This document shows positions 1 to 10,533 of a stretch of DNA of 64,000 nucleotides, piece after piece (positions within the stretch are counted from its first letter, which is position 1; each line of letters starts with the position of its first letter). A program made the position numbers and the translations under genes. The DNA lies in NCBI RefSeq assembly GCF_009901565.1, contig NZ_WXEW01000011.1:248001-312000 (forward strand), written 5' to 3'. The notes under the pieces are model-generated. The model did not search any database and was not told where the DNA came from. It saw only the letters and a list, made by a program, of their open reading frames with translations. The stretch comes from Herbidospora solisilvae (lineage in GTDB: Bacteria > Actinomycetota > Actinomycetes > Streptosporangiales > Streptosporangiaceae).

Positions 1-1632
<1,632 letters not shown>

Positions 1633-1667
1633 CTGCGCCGAACATCTGGGACCTGGAGGGGTCGTCT

Positions 1668-2273
1668 GTGAAGCTCAAACTGGCCGCCGTGGCCGTCGCC
1701 GCAGGGCTGGCGCTTACCGCGTGCAGCGGGCCGATCCAGGCCGGTTCGGCCGCCACGGTCGGCGACCACCGCATCACCACCGCCACGCTCGACGAGAACG
1801 TGACGGAGTTCCAGAAGGCGCTGGAGAGCGCGAAGATCCCGCCCGACCAGTTGCAGCAGCTTCCCGGCACGGTGACCCAGGCGGTGCTGCTCCAGCTCGT
1901 CAACGTCAGCCAGTTCAGCCAGCTTGAGAGGCAGAACGGCATCACCGTCTCGGACGGCGAGGTCGACGCCTTCTACGCCAGCAACAACGGCCAGGCCGCC
2001 GTCGACCAGATCCTCCTCCAGCGCGGCGTGTCCCCGCTGCTGGCCCGCGACTGGCTGAAGGTCTCCATCGGCTCGGAGAAGCTGGCCGCCAAGCTCGGCG
2101 GCGGCACCGGCGAGCAGCAGATGGCCGCCGGTCAGCAGAAGATCAACGAGCTGGCCGGCAAGATCCCGGTGACCTTCAGCCCCCGCTACGGCAAGTTCGA
2201 CCCGTCGCAGGGCTGGTTGCCGAGTGACCGCTTCGGCACCGCGCCGGCCGGCAACGGCGCCGCTGCGGGCTGA
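1668..2273 (+). CDS. SurA N-terminal domain-like lipoprotein
   Basis: 201 residues from GTG 1668, preceded by GGAGGGG at about 1655-1661. An in-frame start further upstream lies inside mfd and would bury the signal peptide. The N-terminus (KLKLAAVAVAAGLALTAC) is a classic lipoprotein signal with lipobox LTAC, so the mature protein should be anchored outside the membrane. Residues about 25-180 resemble the SurA_N helical chaperone domain: a short ATVGDHRITTATLDE segment, then long helices with a TVSDGEVDAFYA element. No parvulin isomerase domain follows, so a holdase-like or assembly role is inferred. It lies between mfd and mazG, as in other actinomycetes. The exact function is not known. Confidence 0.85.
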   Translation: MKLKLAAVAVAAGLALTACSGPIQAGSAATVGDHRITTATLDENVTEFQKALESAKIPPDQLQQLPGTVTQAVLLQLVNVSQFSQLERQNGITVSDGEVDAFYASNNGQAAVDQILLQRGVSPLLARDWLKVSIGSEKLAAKLGGGTGEQQMAAGQQKINELAGKIPVTFSPRYGKFDPSQGWLPSDRFGTAPAGNGAAAG

Positions 2274-2276
2274 CGC

Positions 2277-3248
2277 GTGCCCCTGATCGTCGTCACCTCC
2301 TCGCCCCGGGTCGCCCCCGGGATCCTCAGCGCTCCCGCGTGGGAGGCCCTGCGGGCGGGGAAGGTCTTCACCGGTTCCGCCGACCATCCGCTGCTGCCGT
2401 TCGTGCCCGGAGCGGAGGTCCGCGACGACCCGGCCGCCATCGCCCGCGAGTCGGTCACCGCGACCCTGGTCTGGCTGGCCGCGCAGGACGGCGACGAGGC
2501 GTTCTTCCGCGCCGTCGGCCACGCGGCGCTGGCGCTGCCCGACCCGCCGGAGATCGAGGTCGTGCCCGGCTCCTACGACCTGCCCGGCGCCCGCCTGCTC
2601 GACATGGTCGCCGTCATGGACCGGCTGCGGCGTGAGTGCCCCTGGGACGGGCGGCAGACCCACGAGTCGCTGATCCCCTACCTGGTCGAGGAGTCCTACG
2701 AGGTCGTCGAGACCATCGAGAACGGCGACCTGGCCGGGCTCCGCGAGGAACTCGGCGACCTGCTGTTCCAGGTGGTCTTCCACGCCCGGCTCGCCCAGGA
2801 GCGCGGCGACGAGGGCTGGGACGTCGACGACGTCGCCGACGCCATCGTGACCAAGCTGGTCCGGCGCCACCCCCACGTGTTCGCCGACGTGACCGTCGAC
2901 GGGGCCGAGACGGTGGCGGCCAACTGGGAGGAGATCAAGAAGGCCGAACGCGCGGCCAAGGGCGAGTCCGAGTCGGCGCTGGCCGGGGTTCCGATGGGCC
3001 AGCCGGCCGTGTCCCTGGCGGCCCAGCTGCTGCGGCGCGCGTCCCGGGTGGGCGCTCCCGCCGAGCTCGCCGAAGGGCCCTCCTCCCCGGGGCAGCGGCT
3101 CTTCGACCTCGTCCGCGAGATCCAGGCCGCCGGAGACGATCCGGAGGCGGCGCTGCGGCAGGCGGCCCGCGAATATCGGGCCAGGGTCGAGGCGTGGGAG
3201 CGAGGTCCCGTCTCGGATGGTGGACAGATGGGCGTTACCGGCGAGTAG
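2277..3248 (+). CDS. mazG: Nucleoside triphosphate pyrophosphohydrolase MazG
   Basis: 323 residues from GTG 2277, three bases after the previous stop, so translation is probably coupled. An N-terminal extension of about 110 residues, typical of actinobacterial MazG, precedes the MazG helical core (RLRRECPWDGRQTHESL, then EESYEV and EELGDLLFQVVFHARL). The acidic EExxE and ELGD residues bind Mg2+ and hydrolyse (d)NTPs to monophosphate and pyrophosphate, cleaning oxidised or non-canonical nucleotides. The conserved VKRRHPHVF-like motif is present as KLVRRHPHVFAD. The C-terminal tail is shorter than in E. coli MazG and carries only a degenerate second domain. The neighbouring repair gene mfd fits a genome-maintenance role. 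Confidence 0.95.
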   Translation: MPLIVVTSSPRVAPGILSAPAWEALRAGKVFTGSADHPLLPFVPGAEVRDDPAAIARESVTATLVWLAAQDGDEAFFRAVGHAALALPDPPEIEVVPGSYDLPGARLLDMVAVMDRLRRECPWDGRQTHESLIPYLVEESYEVVETIENGDLAGLREELGDLLFQVVFHARLAQERGDEGWDVDDVADAIVTKLVRRHPHVFADVTVDGAETVAANWEEIKKAERAAKGESESALAGVPMGQPAVSLAAQLLRRASRVGAPAELAEGPSSPGQRLFDLVREIQAAGDDPEAALRQAAREYRARVEAWERGPVSDGGQMGVTGE

Positions 3249-3289
3249 GCGTCGATAGGCTCTTGTCGCAAACTGTCTTTCGACTTTAG

Positions 3290-4576
<1,287 letters not shown>

Positions 4577-4583
4577 GTTTTAC

Positions 4584-4620
4584 CGGTACGGCCCGCGTCC
4601 GTCCGGCGCGGGCCCTACCG
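4584..4620 (+). terminator. Stem-loop after eno
   Basis: Arms 4584-4599 and 4605-4620 (core GGCCCGCG / CGCGGGCC) pair over 16 positions with one mismatch and one G-T pair around a five-base loop. No T run follows. It lies between eno and the ftsB-like gene, so it may be a partial terminator or an RNA stabiliser. The core is shared with other terminators in this window. Confidence 0.6.
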
Positions 4621-4634
4621 GAAGCGAGGTTCAG

Positions 4635-5030
4635 ATGGCGAAACGACCGCAGCTCACCGGCCGGGCCGCGATCCTCGCGGTCGTGGTCTGCGCGATCGCG
4701 ATGAGCCTGGCCTATCCCGTGCGCGAGTTCCTCGCCCAGCGGCGGCAGATCACCCAGCTCGAACAGCAGCAGGCCAAGGCCCTGGCCGACCTGCGCTCGC
4801 TCGAAGAGGAACGCAAACGCCTCGAAGACCCCGAATACATCAAGCGTGAGGCCCGCGAGAAGCTCCACTTCTGCGAGCCGGGCGCCCACTGCTACGGGGT
4901 CCTCGACGACGGAACGAAGACATCCGCCTCGGCAGGGCAGCGCAAGGCCGCCGTCTCGCCGTGGTACATCTCGCTCTGGCAGTCGGTCGAGTCGGCCGAC
5001 CGGGGGCAAGGCAAGAAAATGGGGGGATAG
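4635..5030 (+). CDS. FtsB/DivIC-family septum formation initiator
   Basis: 131 residues from ATG 4635, behind GAAGCGAGG. A short basic N-terminus is followed by one membrane segment (about residues 11-27). Next comes a predicted coiled coil rich in Q, E, K and L (FLAQRRQITQLEQQQAKALADL), then the conserved EDPEYIKREAREKLHF element of the DivIC/FtsB family. In Gram-positives this family works with FtsL and FtsQ/DivIB at the division site. A Cys pair (FCEPGAHCYG) follows, as in actinobacterial homologues. The stop overlaps the GTG of the DUF501 gene by one base (TAGTG), so the two are coupled. Confidence 0.93.
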   Translation: MAKRPQLTGRAAILAVVVCAIAMSLAYPVREFLAQRRQITQLEQQQAKALADLRSLEEERKRLEDPEYIKREAREKLHFCEPGAHCYGVLDDGTKTSASAGQRKAAVSPWYISLWQSVESADRGQGKKMGG

Positions 5031-5530
5031 TGTCCGGGGTCAGTCCAGACGACCTGGCGGCGGTCGAGGCACAACTGGGCCGTCCGCCGCGCGGCGTGCG
5101 CGCGGTGGCCCACCGATGCCCGTGCGGCCTGCCCGACGTGGTCGAGACGTCGCCCCGCCTCCCCGACGGAACTCCGTTCCCGACGACCTTCTACCTGACC
5201 TGCCCCCGGGCCGCCTCGGCGATCGGCACCCTCGAGGCCGAGGGCCTGATGGCCGAGATGCGCGAACGCCTCGCCGCCGACCCCGACCTGGCCGCCCGCT
5301 ACCAGGCCGCCCACGACGACTACCTGGCCCGCCGCGACAAGGCCGCCGCCGAAGACGGCCTCGAACCACTCCCGCGCGGAACCCAGACGGCTGGCGGCAT
5401 GCCCGACCGGGTCAAGTGCCTCCACGCACTGGTCGGCCACGAACTCGCCGCCCCGGGCACCAACCCGTTCGGCCGCGAAGCCCTCGACGCCCTCCCGGAG
5501 TGGTGGGCCGACGGCCCCTGCGTCTGCTGA
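5030..5530 (+). CDS. DUF501 domain-containing protein
   Basis: 166 residues from GTG 5030, which shares its first base with the preceding stop and has GGGGGGA just upstream. A longer in-frame start at 4961 would lie wholly within the ftsB-like gene. The protein matches DUF501: AAVEAQLGRPPRGVRAVAHRCPCG at the start, TTFYLTCPRAASAIGTLEAEG in the middle, and RVKCLHALVGHELAAP near the end. Conserved Cys and His (HRCPCG, LTCP, KCLHAL, GHE) suggest a metal or redox site, which is inference. It is always found near eno and ppx in actinomycetes. The biochemical function is unknown. Confidence 0.92.
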   Translation: MSGVSPDDLAAVEAQLGRPPRGVRAVAHRCPCGLPDVVETSPRLPDGTPFPTTFYLTCPRAASAIGTLEAEGLMAEMRERLAADPDLAARYQAAHDDYLARRDKAAAEDGLEPLPRGTQTAGGMPDRVKCLHALVGHELAAPGTNPFGREALDALPEWWADGPCVC

Positions 5531-5757
5531 AAGTCGATTTCTTCCGTTACGGCTCCGCCCACCCCGGCGCCGCCCGCCGCCGCCGGATCGGCCCCGCCTC
5601 CGGCGCCGGCCGCCCGCTCCCGCTCCAGCCGCGACGGGTTCCCGTCGACCGCCCCGGAAGTGGAGGACCAACGGCGACGTTGATCGCCCGGTGGGCCGGT
5701 AGCTTGGCCGCATATGCTGGCGGGCGCGATCGCCGGTGCTAAGGGGTGGGTTGAGTA

Positions 5758-6648
5758 GTGACACGTGTGGCCGCCATCGACTGTGGGACCAACTCGGTCC
5801 GGTTGCTCATCGCCGACGTCGAGGGTGACACGCTCACCGACGTCACGCGGCGGATGGAGATCGTCCGGCTCGGGCAGGGCGTCGACAAGACCGGGATGCT
5901 CGCCCCCGAGGCCCTGGAGCGCACCTTCGCCGCGATGCGCGGCTACGCCGCCGAGATCCTCGACGAGGGCGCGGTGAAGACCCGGGTCGTGGCGACCTCG
6001 GCCACCCGCGACGCCGGGAACCGAGAGGTCTTCGTCGACGGCGTGCGCGCCATTTTCGGCGTGGAGCCCGAAGTCGTCACCGGTGCCGCAGAGGCCGCCC
6101 TCTCCTTCAACGGGGCCGTAAGGGGCATTTCCGACCCGCCGGGGCCCTATCTGGTCGTGGACATCGGCGGCGGCTCGACCGAGTTCGTCGTCGGCTCTTC
6201 TGAGGTCAAGGGCGCCGTGTCGATGGACATCGGCTGCGTCCGCCTGACCGAGCGCCACGACGGCGACTTCGCCGCCATGCGGGCCGACGTCGACGCCGCC
6301 CTGGCCGTGGTCGCCGACACGGTTCCGGTGCGCGACGCGCGCACGCTCGTCGGCCTGGCCGGCTCGGTGACCACGGTCGCCGGGATCGCCCTGGACCTGC
6401 CCTTCTACGACTCCGAGAAGATCCACCACTCGCGGATCTCCGCCGCCGACGTCCACGAGGTGACCGACCGGCTGCTCCGGATGACCCGGGAGGAGCGCGC
6501 CGCGATCCCGGTGATGCACCCGGGCCGCGTCGACGTCATCTGCGCGGGTGCGCTCATCCTCGACGGGATCGTGCGCGACTTCGGCTTCACCGAGGTGGTC
6601 GTGAGCGAGCACGACATCCTCGACGGCATCGCCTGGTCGCTGACCTGA
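5758..6648 (+). CDS. ppx: Ppx/GppA-family exopolyphosphatase
   Basis: 296 residues from GTG 5758. The ASKHA fold is visible: phosphate-1 loop AAIDCGTNSVRLLIAD at the start, ATSATRDAGN, the second phosphate loop LVVDIGGGSTEFV, and the adenosine-type motif LVGLAGSVTTVAGIAL. The family removes terminal phosphate from polyphosphate or converts pppGpp to ppGpp. This is the short actinobacterial form (Mtb Ppx1-like) without the HD domain. The last gene of the eno block. The 227 bases before it (5531-5757) hold no gene or clear promoter that I could identify. Confidence 0.95.
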   Translation: MTRVAAIDCGTNSVRLLIADVEGDTLTDVTRRMEIVRLGQGVDKTGMLAPEALERTFAAMRGYAAEILDEGAVKTRVVATSATRDAGNREVFVDGVRAIFGVEPEVVTGAAEAALSFNGAVRGISDPPGPYLVVDIGGGSTEFVVGSSEVKGAVSMDIGCVRLTERHDGDFAAMRADVDAALAVVADTVPVRDARTLVGLAGSVTTVAGIALDLPFYDSEKIHHSRISAADVHEVTDRLLRMTREERAAIPVMHPGRVDVICAGALILDGIVRDFGFTEVVVSEHDILDGIAWSLT

Positions 6649-6652
6649 AGCC

Positions 6653-7837
6653 CTACTTGTTGAGGCGGACCGGCAGGGAGAACAGGCCGCGCATGATGTT
6701 GCTCGGCCACCACACCAGGTCGTCGGTCGCCAGCTCCAGGTCGGGGAAACGGCAGATCACGCCGCCGATCGCGACCTCGCCCTCGATCTTGGCCAGCGCC
6801 GCCCCCACGCAGTAGTGGGGGCCGCGCCCGAAGGCCAGGTGGGGTTCGTCGATCCGGCCCGGACGGAACACGTCGGGCTCGTCGAAGGCCTCCGGATCGC
6901 GGTTGGCCGCCAGCAGCGACACCAGGATCGGCTCGCCGGGCAGCATCTCCTGGCCGCCGATCACGACGGGCTCGGTCGGGAACCGCCACGTCGCGTTCCG
7001 CACCGGGCCGTCGTAACGCAGCATCTCGTCGATCACGTCGGGCAGCGTCGAAGGGTCCTTCTTCAGCGCCGCGAACTGGCCGGGGTGGCGTAAGAGCGCC
7101 AGCAGGCCGTTGCCGATCAGGGCGACCGTCGTCTCGTGCCCGGCGATCAGCAGCAGGAACGCCGTCGAGGTCAGTTCGTCGGGGCTGATGTCGGGGCGGC
7201 GCACCAGTTCGGTCAGCAGGTCGTCGCCCGGATGGGTGCGCTTGTGGGCCACCAGGTCGGCCAGGAACCGCTCCATGCCGTCGGTCGCCGCCGCGAGCTG
7301 GTCGATCTCCGAGGCCGCCGCCGAGTCGATCACCGAGGCCAGGTGGTGGAAGGTGGCCCGCTCGGACTCGGGCACGCCCAGCAGGTCGCAGATGATCGCG
7401 ATGGGCAGCGGGTAGGCCAGGTCGGCGATCAGGTCGGCCTCGTCTTTGGCCGCCATCACGGCGAGCAGGCCCTCGGTCAGCTCCTCGGCCCTGGCCCGCA
7501 GACTCGCCACCCTCCGGGGCGTGAACGCGGCGCTGACCAGGCGGCGCAGCCGGGGGTGGTCGGGGGAGTCGGCGTTCAGCATGTGCCGGGCCAGCGTCGA
7601 GCGGTGGTCGAGGGGGAGGCCGAGTTGCGCGCGGAACCATTCGGGGGAGCCCAGCGCCGGATCCTTCGCCAGCGCCGGATGGGTCAGCGCGGTCACCGCG
7701 TCGGCGTAACGCGTGATCAGCCAGGCCTCGCAGCCGGGCAGCGGCACCTTGGTGACCGGGGCGTTGCGGCGCAGCCAGTCGTAGGCCGGGTAGGGGTCGG
7801 CGTCGAAGGCGGGGCCGAAGAGTGGAGGGAGGGACAC
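6653..7837 (-). CDS. Cytochrome P450
   Basis: 394 residues from GTG 7837, chosen because GGAAGGA lies about eight bases upstream and the reading begins at [23 protein letters not shown], the usual P450 N-terminus. An ATG at 7882 would overlap the start codon of the divergent gene. I-helix AGHETT (about 232-237), K-helix ExxR as EMLR (271-274), and the heme loop [10 protein letters not shown] with the thiolate Cys at about 343 are all present. Soluble bacterial type (CYP105/107-like by look), needing ferredoxin partners not found here. No biosynthetic genes surround it, so the substrate cannot be guessed. Ends four bases after ppx, convergent. Confidence 0.95.
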   Translation of the reverse strand: MSLPPLFGPAFDADPYPAYDWLRRNAPVTKVPLPGCEAWLITRYADAVTALTHPALAKDPALGSPEWFRAQLGLPLDHRSTLARHMLNADSPDHPRLRRLVSAAFTPRRVASLRARAEELTEGLLAVMAAKDEADLIADLAYPLPIAIICDLLGVPESERATFHHLASVIDSAAASEIDQLAAATDGMERFLADLVAHKRTHPGDDLLTELVRRPDISPDELTSTAFLLLIAGHETTVALIGNGLLALLRHPGQFAALKKDPSTLPDVIDEMLRYDGPVRNATWRFPTEPVVIGGQEMLPGEPILVSLLAANRDPEAFDEPDVFRPGRIDEPHLAFGRGPHYCVGAALAKIEGEVAIGGVICRFPDLELATDDLVWWPSNIMRGLFSLPVRLNK

Positions 7838-7880
7838 GGCGCTTTCCTTCCCCGCCGCCTCCGCTGGCACGCTTGGGGCC

Positions 7881-8651
7881 ATGAGTTTCGTACCTCCCGG
7901 CACCGGCTGGCCGGACGACCCGGCCACCCCCTCGACCCCCGTCGCCACCACGCCGGCGGAGGTGGCGGAGCTGGCCGCGAACAGCCCGTCGATCGGCGAG
8001 CTGACCGCCCGCCAGTCGGTGTGCCGCGCCTGCCCGCGGCTGGTGGCGTGGCGGGAGGAGGTGGCCGACGTGAAGCGGAAGGCGTACCGGGAGGAGACCT
8101 ACTGGGGACGTCCCATCGCCGGCTGGGGCGACGACGACCCGAGGGTCCTGATCGTGGGCCTGGCCCCGGCCGCCCACGGCGGGAACCGCACCGGCCGCAT
8201 CTTCACCGGCGACCGCAGCGGCGACTGGTTGTTCGCCTCCCTTTTCCGCAGCGGCCTGGCGGCCCAGCCGACGAGCGTGCACGCGGGCGACGGCCAGCGC
8301 CTGATCGGCGCGCGCATGGTCGCGGCCGTCCGGTGCGCGCCGCCCGCCAACAAGCCGACGCCGGAGGAGCGGGACACCTGCTTCCCCTGGCTGCTCCAGG
8401 AACTGCGTCTGGTGCGGCCGCGTGTCGTGGTCGCCCTGGGAGGCTTCGCCTGGCAGGCGATCTGGCCCGCTCTCAAGGCCGCCGGCTACGCCCTCCCGAG
8501 CCCCCGCCCGCCGTTCGGCCACGGCGTCGAGGTGCCCCTGGGAGAGACGACCTTGATCGGCTGCTACCACCCGAGCCAGCAGAACACGTTCACCGGCCGG
8601 GTCACCGAGGCGATGCTGGACGCGGTCTTCTCCCGCGCCGCCGCTCTCTGA
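7881..8651 (+). CDS. udgB: Family 5 uracil-DNA glycosylase (UdgB type)
   Basis: 256 residues from ATG 7881. Four Cys (48, 51, 152, 167) are placed as [4Fe-4S] ligands, and the motif [14 protein letters not shown] (93-106) lacks the catalytic Asp/Asn of families 1 and 4 and identifies family 5. The C-terminal GCYHPSQQN supplies the second active-site motif. The enzyme excises uracil, and often hypoxanthine or ethenocytosine, from double-stranded DNA, a useful activity in a high-GC genome prone to cytosine deamination. The box CACGCT lies seven bases before the ATG, consistent with a leaderless transcript. Divergent from the P450 with 43 bases between start codons. Confidence 0.94.
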   Translation: MSFVPPGTGWPDDPATPSTPVATTPAEVAELAANSPSIGELTARQSVCRACPRLVAWREEVADVKRKAYREETYWGRPIAGWGDDDPRVLIVGLAPAAHGGNRTGRIFTGDRSGDWLFASLFRSGLAAQPTSVHAGDGQRLIGARMVAAVRCAPPANKPTPEERDTCFPWLLQELRLVRPRVVVALGGFAWQAIWPALKAAGYALPSPRPPFGHGVEVPLGETTLIGCYHPSQQNTFTGRVTEAMLDAVFSRAAAL

Positions 8652-8676
8652 CCCTCGTTGTCCCAGGTCAGCGGGC

Positions 8677-8694
8677 TTGTGAATTGCTTCACAT
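8677..8694. promoter_or_regulatory. Rex-like operator, distal copy
   Basis: TTGTGAA-TTGC-TTCACAT, matching the actinomycete Rex site TTGTGAA-N4-TTCACAA at 13 of 14 arm positions. Rex is the NADH/NAD+ sensor that represses respiratory genes in Streptomyces. It lies 176 bases ahead of the NADH dehydrogenase start. The assignment is inference from sequence match and target. Confidence 0.6.
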
Positions 8695-8695
8695 G

Positions 8696-8711
8696 TGTGA
8701 AGTCGGTCACG
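8696..8711. promoter_or_regulatory. CRP-type half-conserved site next to the distal Rex site
   Basis: TGTGA-AGTCGG-TCACG matches the CRP consensus TGTGA-N6-TCACA at nine of ten positions and begins two bases after the distal Rex-like site. Possible binding by a Crp/GlxR-type regulator. Confidence 0.35.
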
Positions 8712-8824
8712 TTCGAAATTTTGGGCAAAGTTCCCACGTCAAGTCGTACTGAAAATTACCAAACCGGAAACTTCGGTCAAGTTCCCTTGGGAAGGGATTG
8801 GCCTCGGCCGGTGTTGTTCAGGTA

Positions 8825-8846
8825 GCTTGTGAATGCTTTCACAAGC
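8825..8846. promoter_or_regulatory. Rex-like operator, proximal copy
   Basis: Perfect nine-base arms GCTTGTGAA and TTCACAAGC around the spacer TGCT. This contains the full Rex consensus TTGTGAA-N4-TTCACAA. It ends 23 bases before the ndh start, where bound Rex would block RNA polymerase. Its centre is 150 bases from the distal copy, close to a whole number of helical turns, so looping is possible. Confidence 0.75.
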
Positions 8847-8869
8847 GATCGGACACACGAAGGGCATCC

Positions 8870-10189
8870 GTGGTGAACCGCACGTCGAAGCACATCGTCA
8901 TCGTTGGCGGTGGATACGTGGGCATGTACACCGGCCTGCGGCTCCAGCGCACCCTCCGTCGCGAACTGCGGAACGGATCGGTCCGTATCACCCTCATCGA
9001 CCCGCAGTCCTACATGACCTACCAGCCGTTCCTGCCGGAGGCCGCCGCGGGAAGCATCTCGCCGCGGCACGTCGTGGCGCCTCTGCGGCGTGTCCTGCCC
9101 AAGGTCCGGATCCTCAACGGCAAGGTCGCCAAGGTCAACCACGAGCAGCGTCAGCTGACGTTCGAGCCGAGTGTGGGCGAACCCCGCGAGATCGGCTACG
9201 ACGTCGTGGTCATGGCGGCCGGCTCGATCTCCCGCACGCTGCCGATCCCCGGGCTCGCCGACGCGGCCATCGGATTCAAGTCGGTCGGCGAGGCCATCGC
9301 GCTGCGCAACCGCGTGCTGGCGCTGCTCGACCGGGCCGAGTCCACCGACGACGAGGAGGTGCGGCGCCGGGCGCTCACCTTCGTCGTGGTCGGCGGCGGC
9401 TTCGCCGGGATCGAGGCGCTGGCCGAGCTCCAGGACATGACCGACGACGCGATCTCCTACTACCCGTCGATCAAGAAGAGCGACCTGCGGTGGGTGCTGA
9501 TCGAGGCGACCGACCGGATCCTGCCGGAGGTCGGCCCCGAGATGGGCACCTGGACCGCCGAGCAGCTCCGCGAGCGCGGCATCGAGCTGAAGATGTCGAC
9601 CCGGCTCAACTCGGTGGTCGGCGGCCTCGTCGAGACCAGCGACGGCGACTCCTTCGAGTCGGCGACCGTCGTCTGGACGGCCGGCGTGAAGGCCGCCCCG
9701 ATCGTGAACTCCGGCGACTTCCCGCTCGACGAGCGCGGCCGCATCAAGACCACGACCAAGCTCACGGTCAGCGGCGTCGAGGGCGCCTTCGCGGCCGGCG
9801 ACGTGGCGGGCGTGCCCGACCTCACCCACCCGGGGGAGTACTGCGCGCCCAACGCCCAGCACGCCGTCCGCCAGGCCAAGGTCCTCGGCGACAACGTCAC
9901 CGCCTACCTGCGCGGCCGTCCGCTCAAGGACTACAAGCACAAGTACGTCGGCTCGGTCGCCGGACTGGGCCTGCACAAGGGCGTCGCGAACGTCTACGGA
10001 GTCAAGCTGCGCGGCTGGCCCGCGTGGTTCATGCACCGGACCTACCACCTGTCGCGGGTGCCGACCACCAACCGGAAGGTCCGCGTCATGGCCGACTGGA
10101 CCCTCTCCCTGTTCTTCCGCCGGGAGACCGTCTCGCTGGGTGAGATCGAGCACCCCCGCGACCAGTTCAGAGCCGCTGCCGCCGGGTAA
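8870..10189 (+). CDS. ndh: Type II NADH dehydrogenase (NAD(P)/FAD-dependent oxidoreductase)
   Basis: 439 residues from GTG 8870 (a second GTG follows at 8873), with GAAGG upstream. The FAD-binding dinucleotide fold IVIVGGGYVGMYTGLRLQ, the second NADH fold FVVVGGGFAGIEALAEL, and the FAD-pyrophosphate motif AFAAGDVAGVPDLT are clear. The C-terminal region (KYVGSVAGLGLHKGVANVYG, WFMHRTYHL) is the membrane-associating part. The enzyme passes electrons from NADH to menaquinone without pumping protons. Two Rex-like operators in the promoter fit NADH-dependent control. The gene is followed at once by a strong stem-loop. Confidence 0.95.
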   Translation: MVNRTSKHIVIVGGGYVGMYTGLRLQRTLRRELRNGSVRITLIDPQSYMTYQPFLPEAAAGSISPRHVVAPLRRVLPKVRILNGKVAKVNHEQRQLTFEPSVGEPREIGYDVVVMAAGSISRTLPIPGLADAAIGFKSVGEAIALRNRVLALLDRAESTDDEEVRRRALTFVVVGGGFAGIEALAELQDMTDDAISYYPSIKKSDLRWVLIEATDRILPEVGPEMGTWTAEQLRERGIELKMSTRLNSVVGGLVETSDGDSFESATVVWTAGVKAAPIVNSGDFPLDERGRIKTTTKLTVSGVEGAFAAGDVAGVPDLTHPGEYCAPNAQHAVRQAKVLGDNVTAYLRGRPLKDYKHKYVGSVAGLGLHKGVANVYGVKLRGWPAWFMHRTYHLSRVPTTNRKVRVMADWTLSLFFRRETVSLGEIEHPRDQFRAAAAG

Positions 10190-10208
10190 CCCCGGCATCT
10201 CCCTTTGT

Positions 10209-10244
10209 TAACGGCCCGCGCCTACCATCAGGCGCGGGCCGTTA
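10209..10244 (+). terminator. Terminator hairpin after ndh
   Basis: Perfect 15-base arms 10209-10223 and 10230-10244 (core AACGGCCCGCGCC) around the loop ACCATC. No long T run follows, as is common in actinomycetes. An apparent 62-codon frame over this site is a by-product of the palindrome. Confidence 0.8.
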
Positions 10245-10372
10245 TCACATTGCAAGGAGAGAAGGGAACGGGGATGGTTGTTTCATCCCGTTTCGCCGGA
10301 CATTCTCCCTGCTACTGTATTGCCGCCCAGTTTGATGGATCGTACGGGGGATGCGGCGTAAGGTCTCACCAG

Positions 10373-10401
10373 TTACAGTTGTGCGCTCCGTGACGTATGA
10401 T
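10373..10401 (+). promoter_or_regulatory. Candidate promoter of the tRNA gene
   Basis: TATGAT (10396-10401) is one base from the sigma-70 -10 consensus. It ends six bases before the tRNA, so transcription should begin at about the first tRNA base. TTACAG (10373-10378) is 17 bases upstream but is a poor -35. The rest of 10245-10407 shows no gene. Confidence 0.45.
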
Positions 10402-10407
10402 CGCGGC

Positions 10408-10480
10408 GCCCCCGTAGCCCAATGGCAGAGGCAAGCCCCTTAAAAGGGCTTTAGTGCGGGTTCGAGTCCCGCCGGGGGCA
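10408..10480 (+). tRNA. tRNA with anticodon UAA (reads UUA, Leu) but class I structure
   Basis: 73 bases fold as a standard cloverleaf. Acceptor GCCCCCG/CGGGGGC, D arm GCC/GGC with AATGGCAGA, and anticodon stem AGCCC/GGGCT with loop CTTAAAA (anticodon 10441-10443 = TAA). The variable loop is only five bases (TTAGT), followed by T arm GCGGG-TTCGAGT-CCCGC and discriminator A. CCA is not encoded. UAA is a leucine anticodon, yet bacterial tRNA-Leu normally has a long variable arm, as in Streptomyces bldA. That arm is absent here, so amino acid identity is uncertain. A stem-loop terminator follows. Confidence 0.85.
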
Positions 10481-10498
10481 CCGTTTGGTGGCGTAATT

Positions 10499-10533
10499 CG
10501 GCCCGTGACCAGCAGAAATGCGGTCGCGGGCCG
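10499..10533 (+). terminator. Terminator hairpin after the tRNA
   Basis: Arms 10499-10510 (CGGCCCGTGACC) and 10522-10533 (GGTCGCGGGCCG) pair fully with one G-T pair around an 11-base loop. It starts 18 bases after the tRNA end, so the tRNA is probably a single-gene unit. Confidence 0.65.

Noticed and set aside
6653-8651. P450 as part of a natural-product cluster
   Set aside because: The neighbours are ppx, UDG and ndh; no synthase, tailoring or resistance gene is close.
10205-10393. A 62-codon open frame after ndh
   Set aside because: It begins in the terminator palindrome, has no ribosome site and no normal codon bias.
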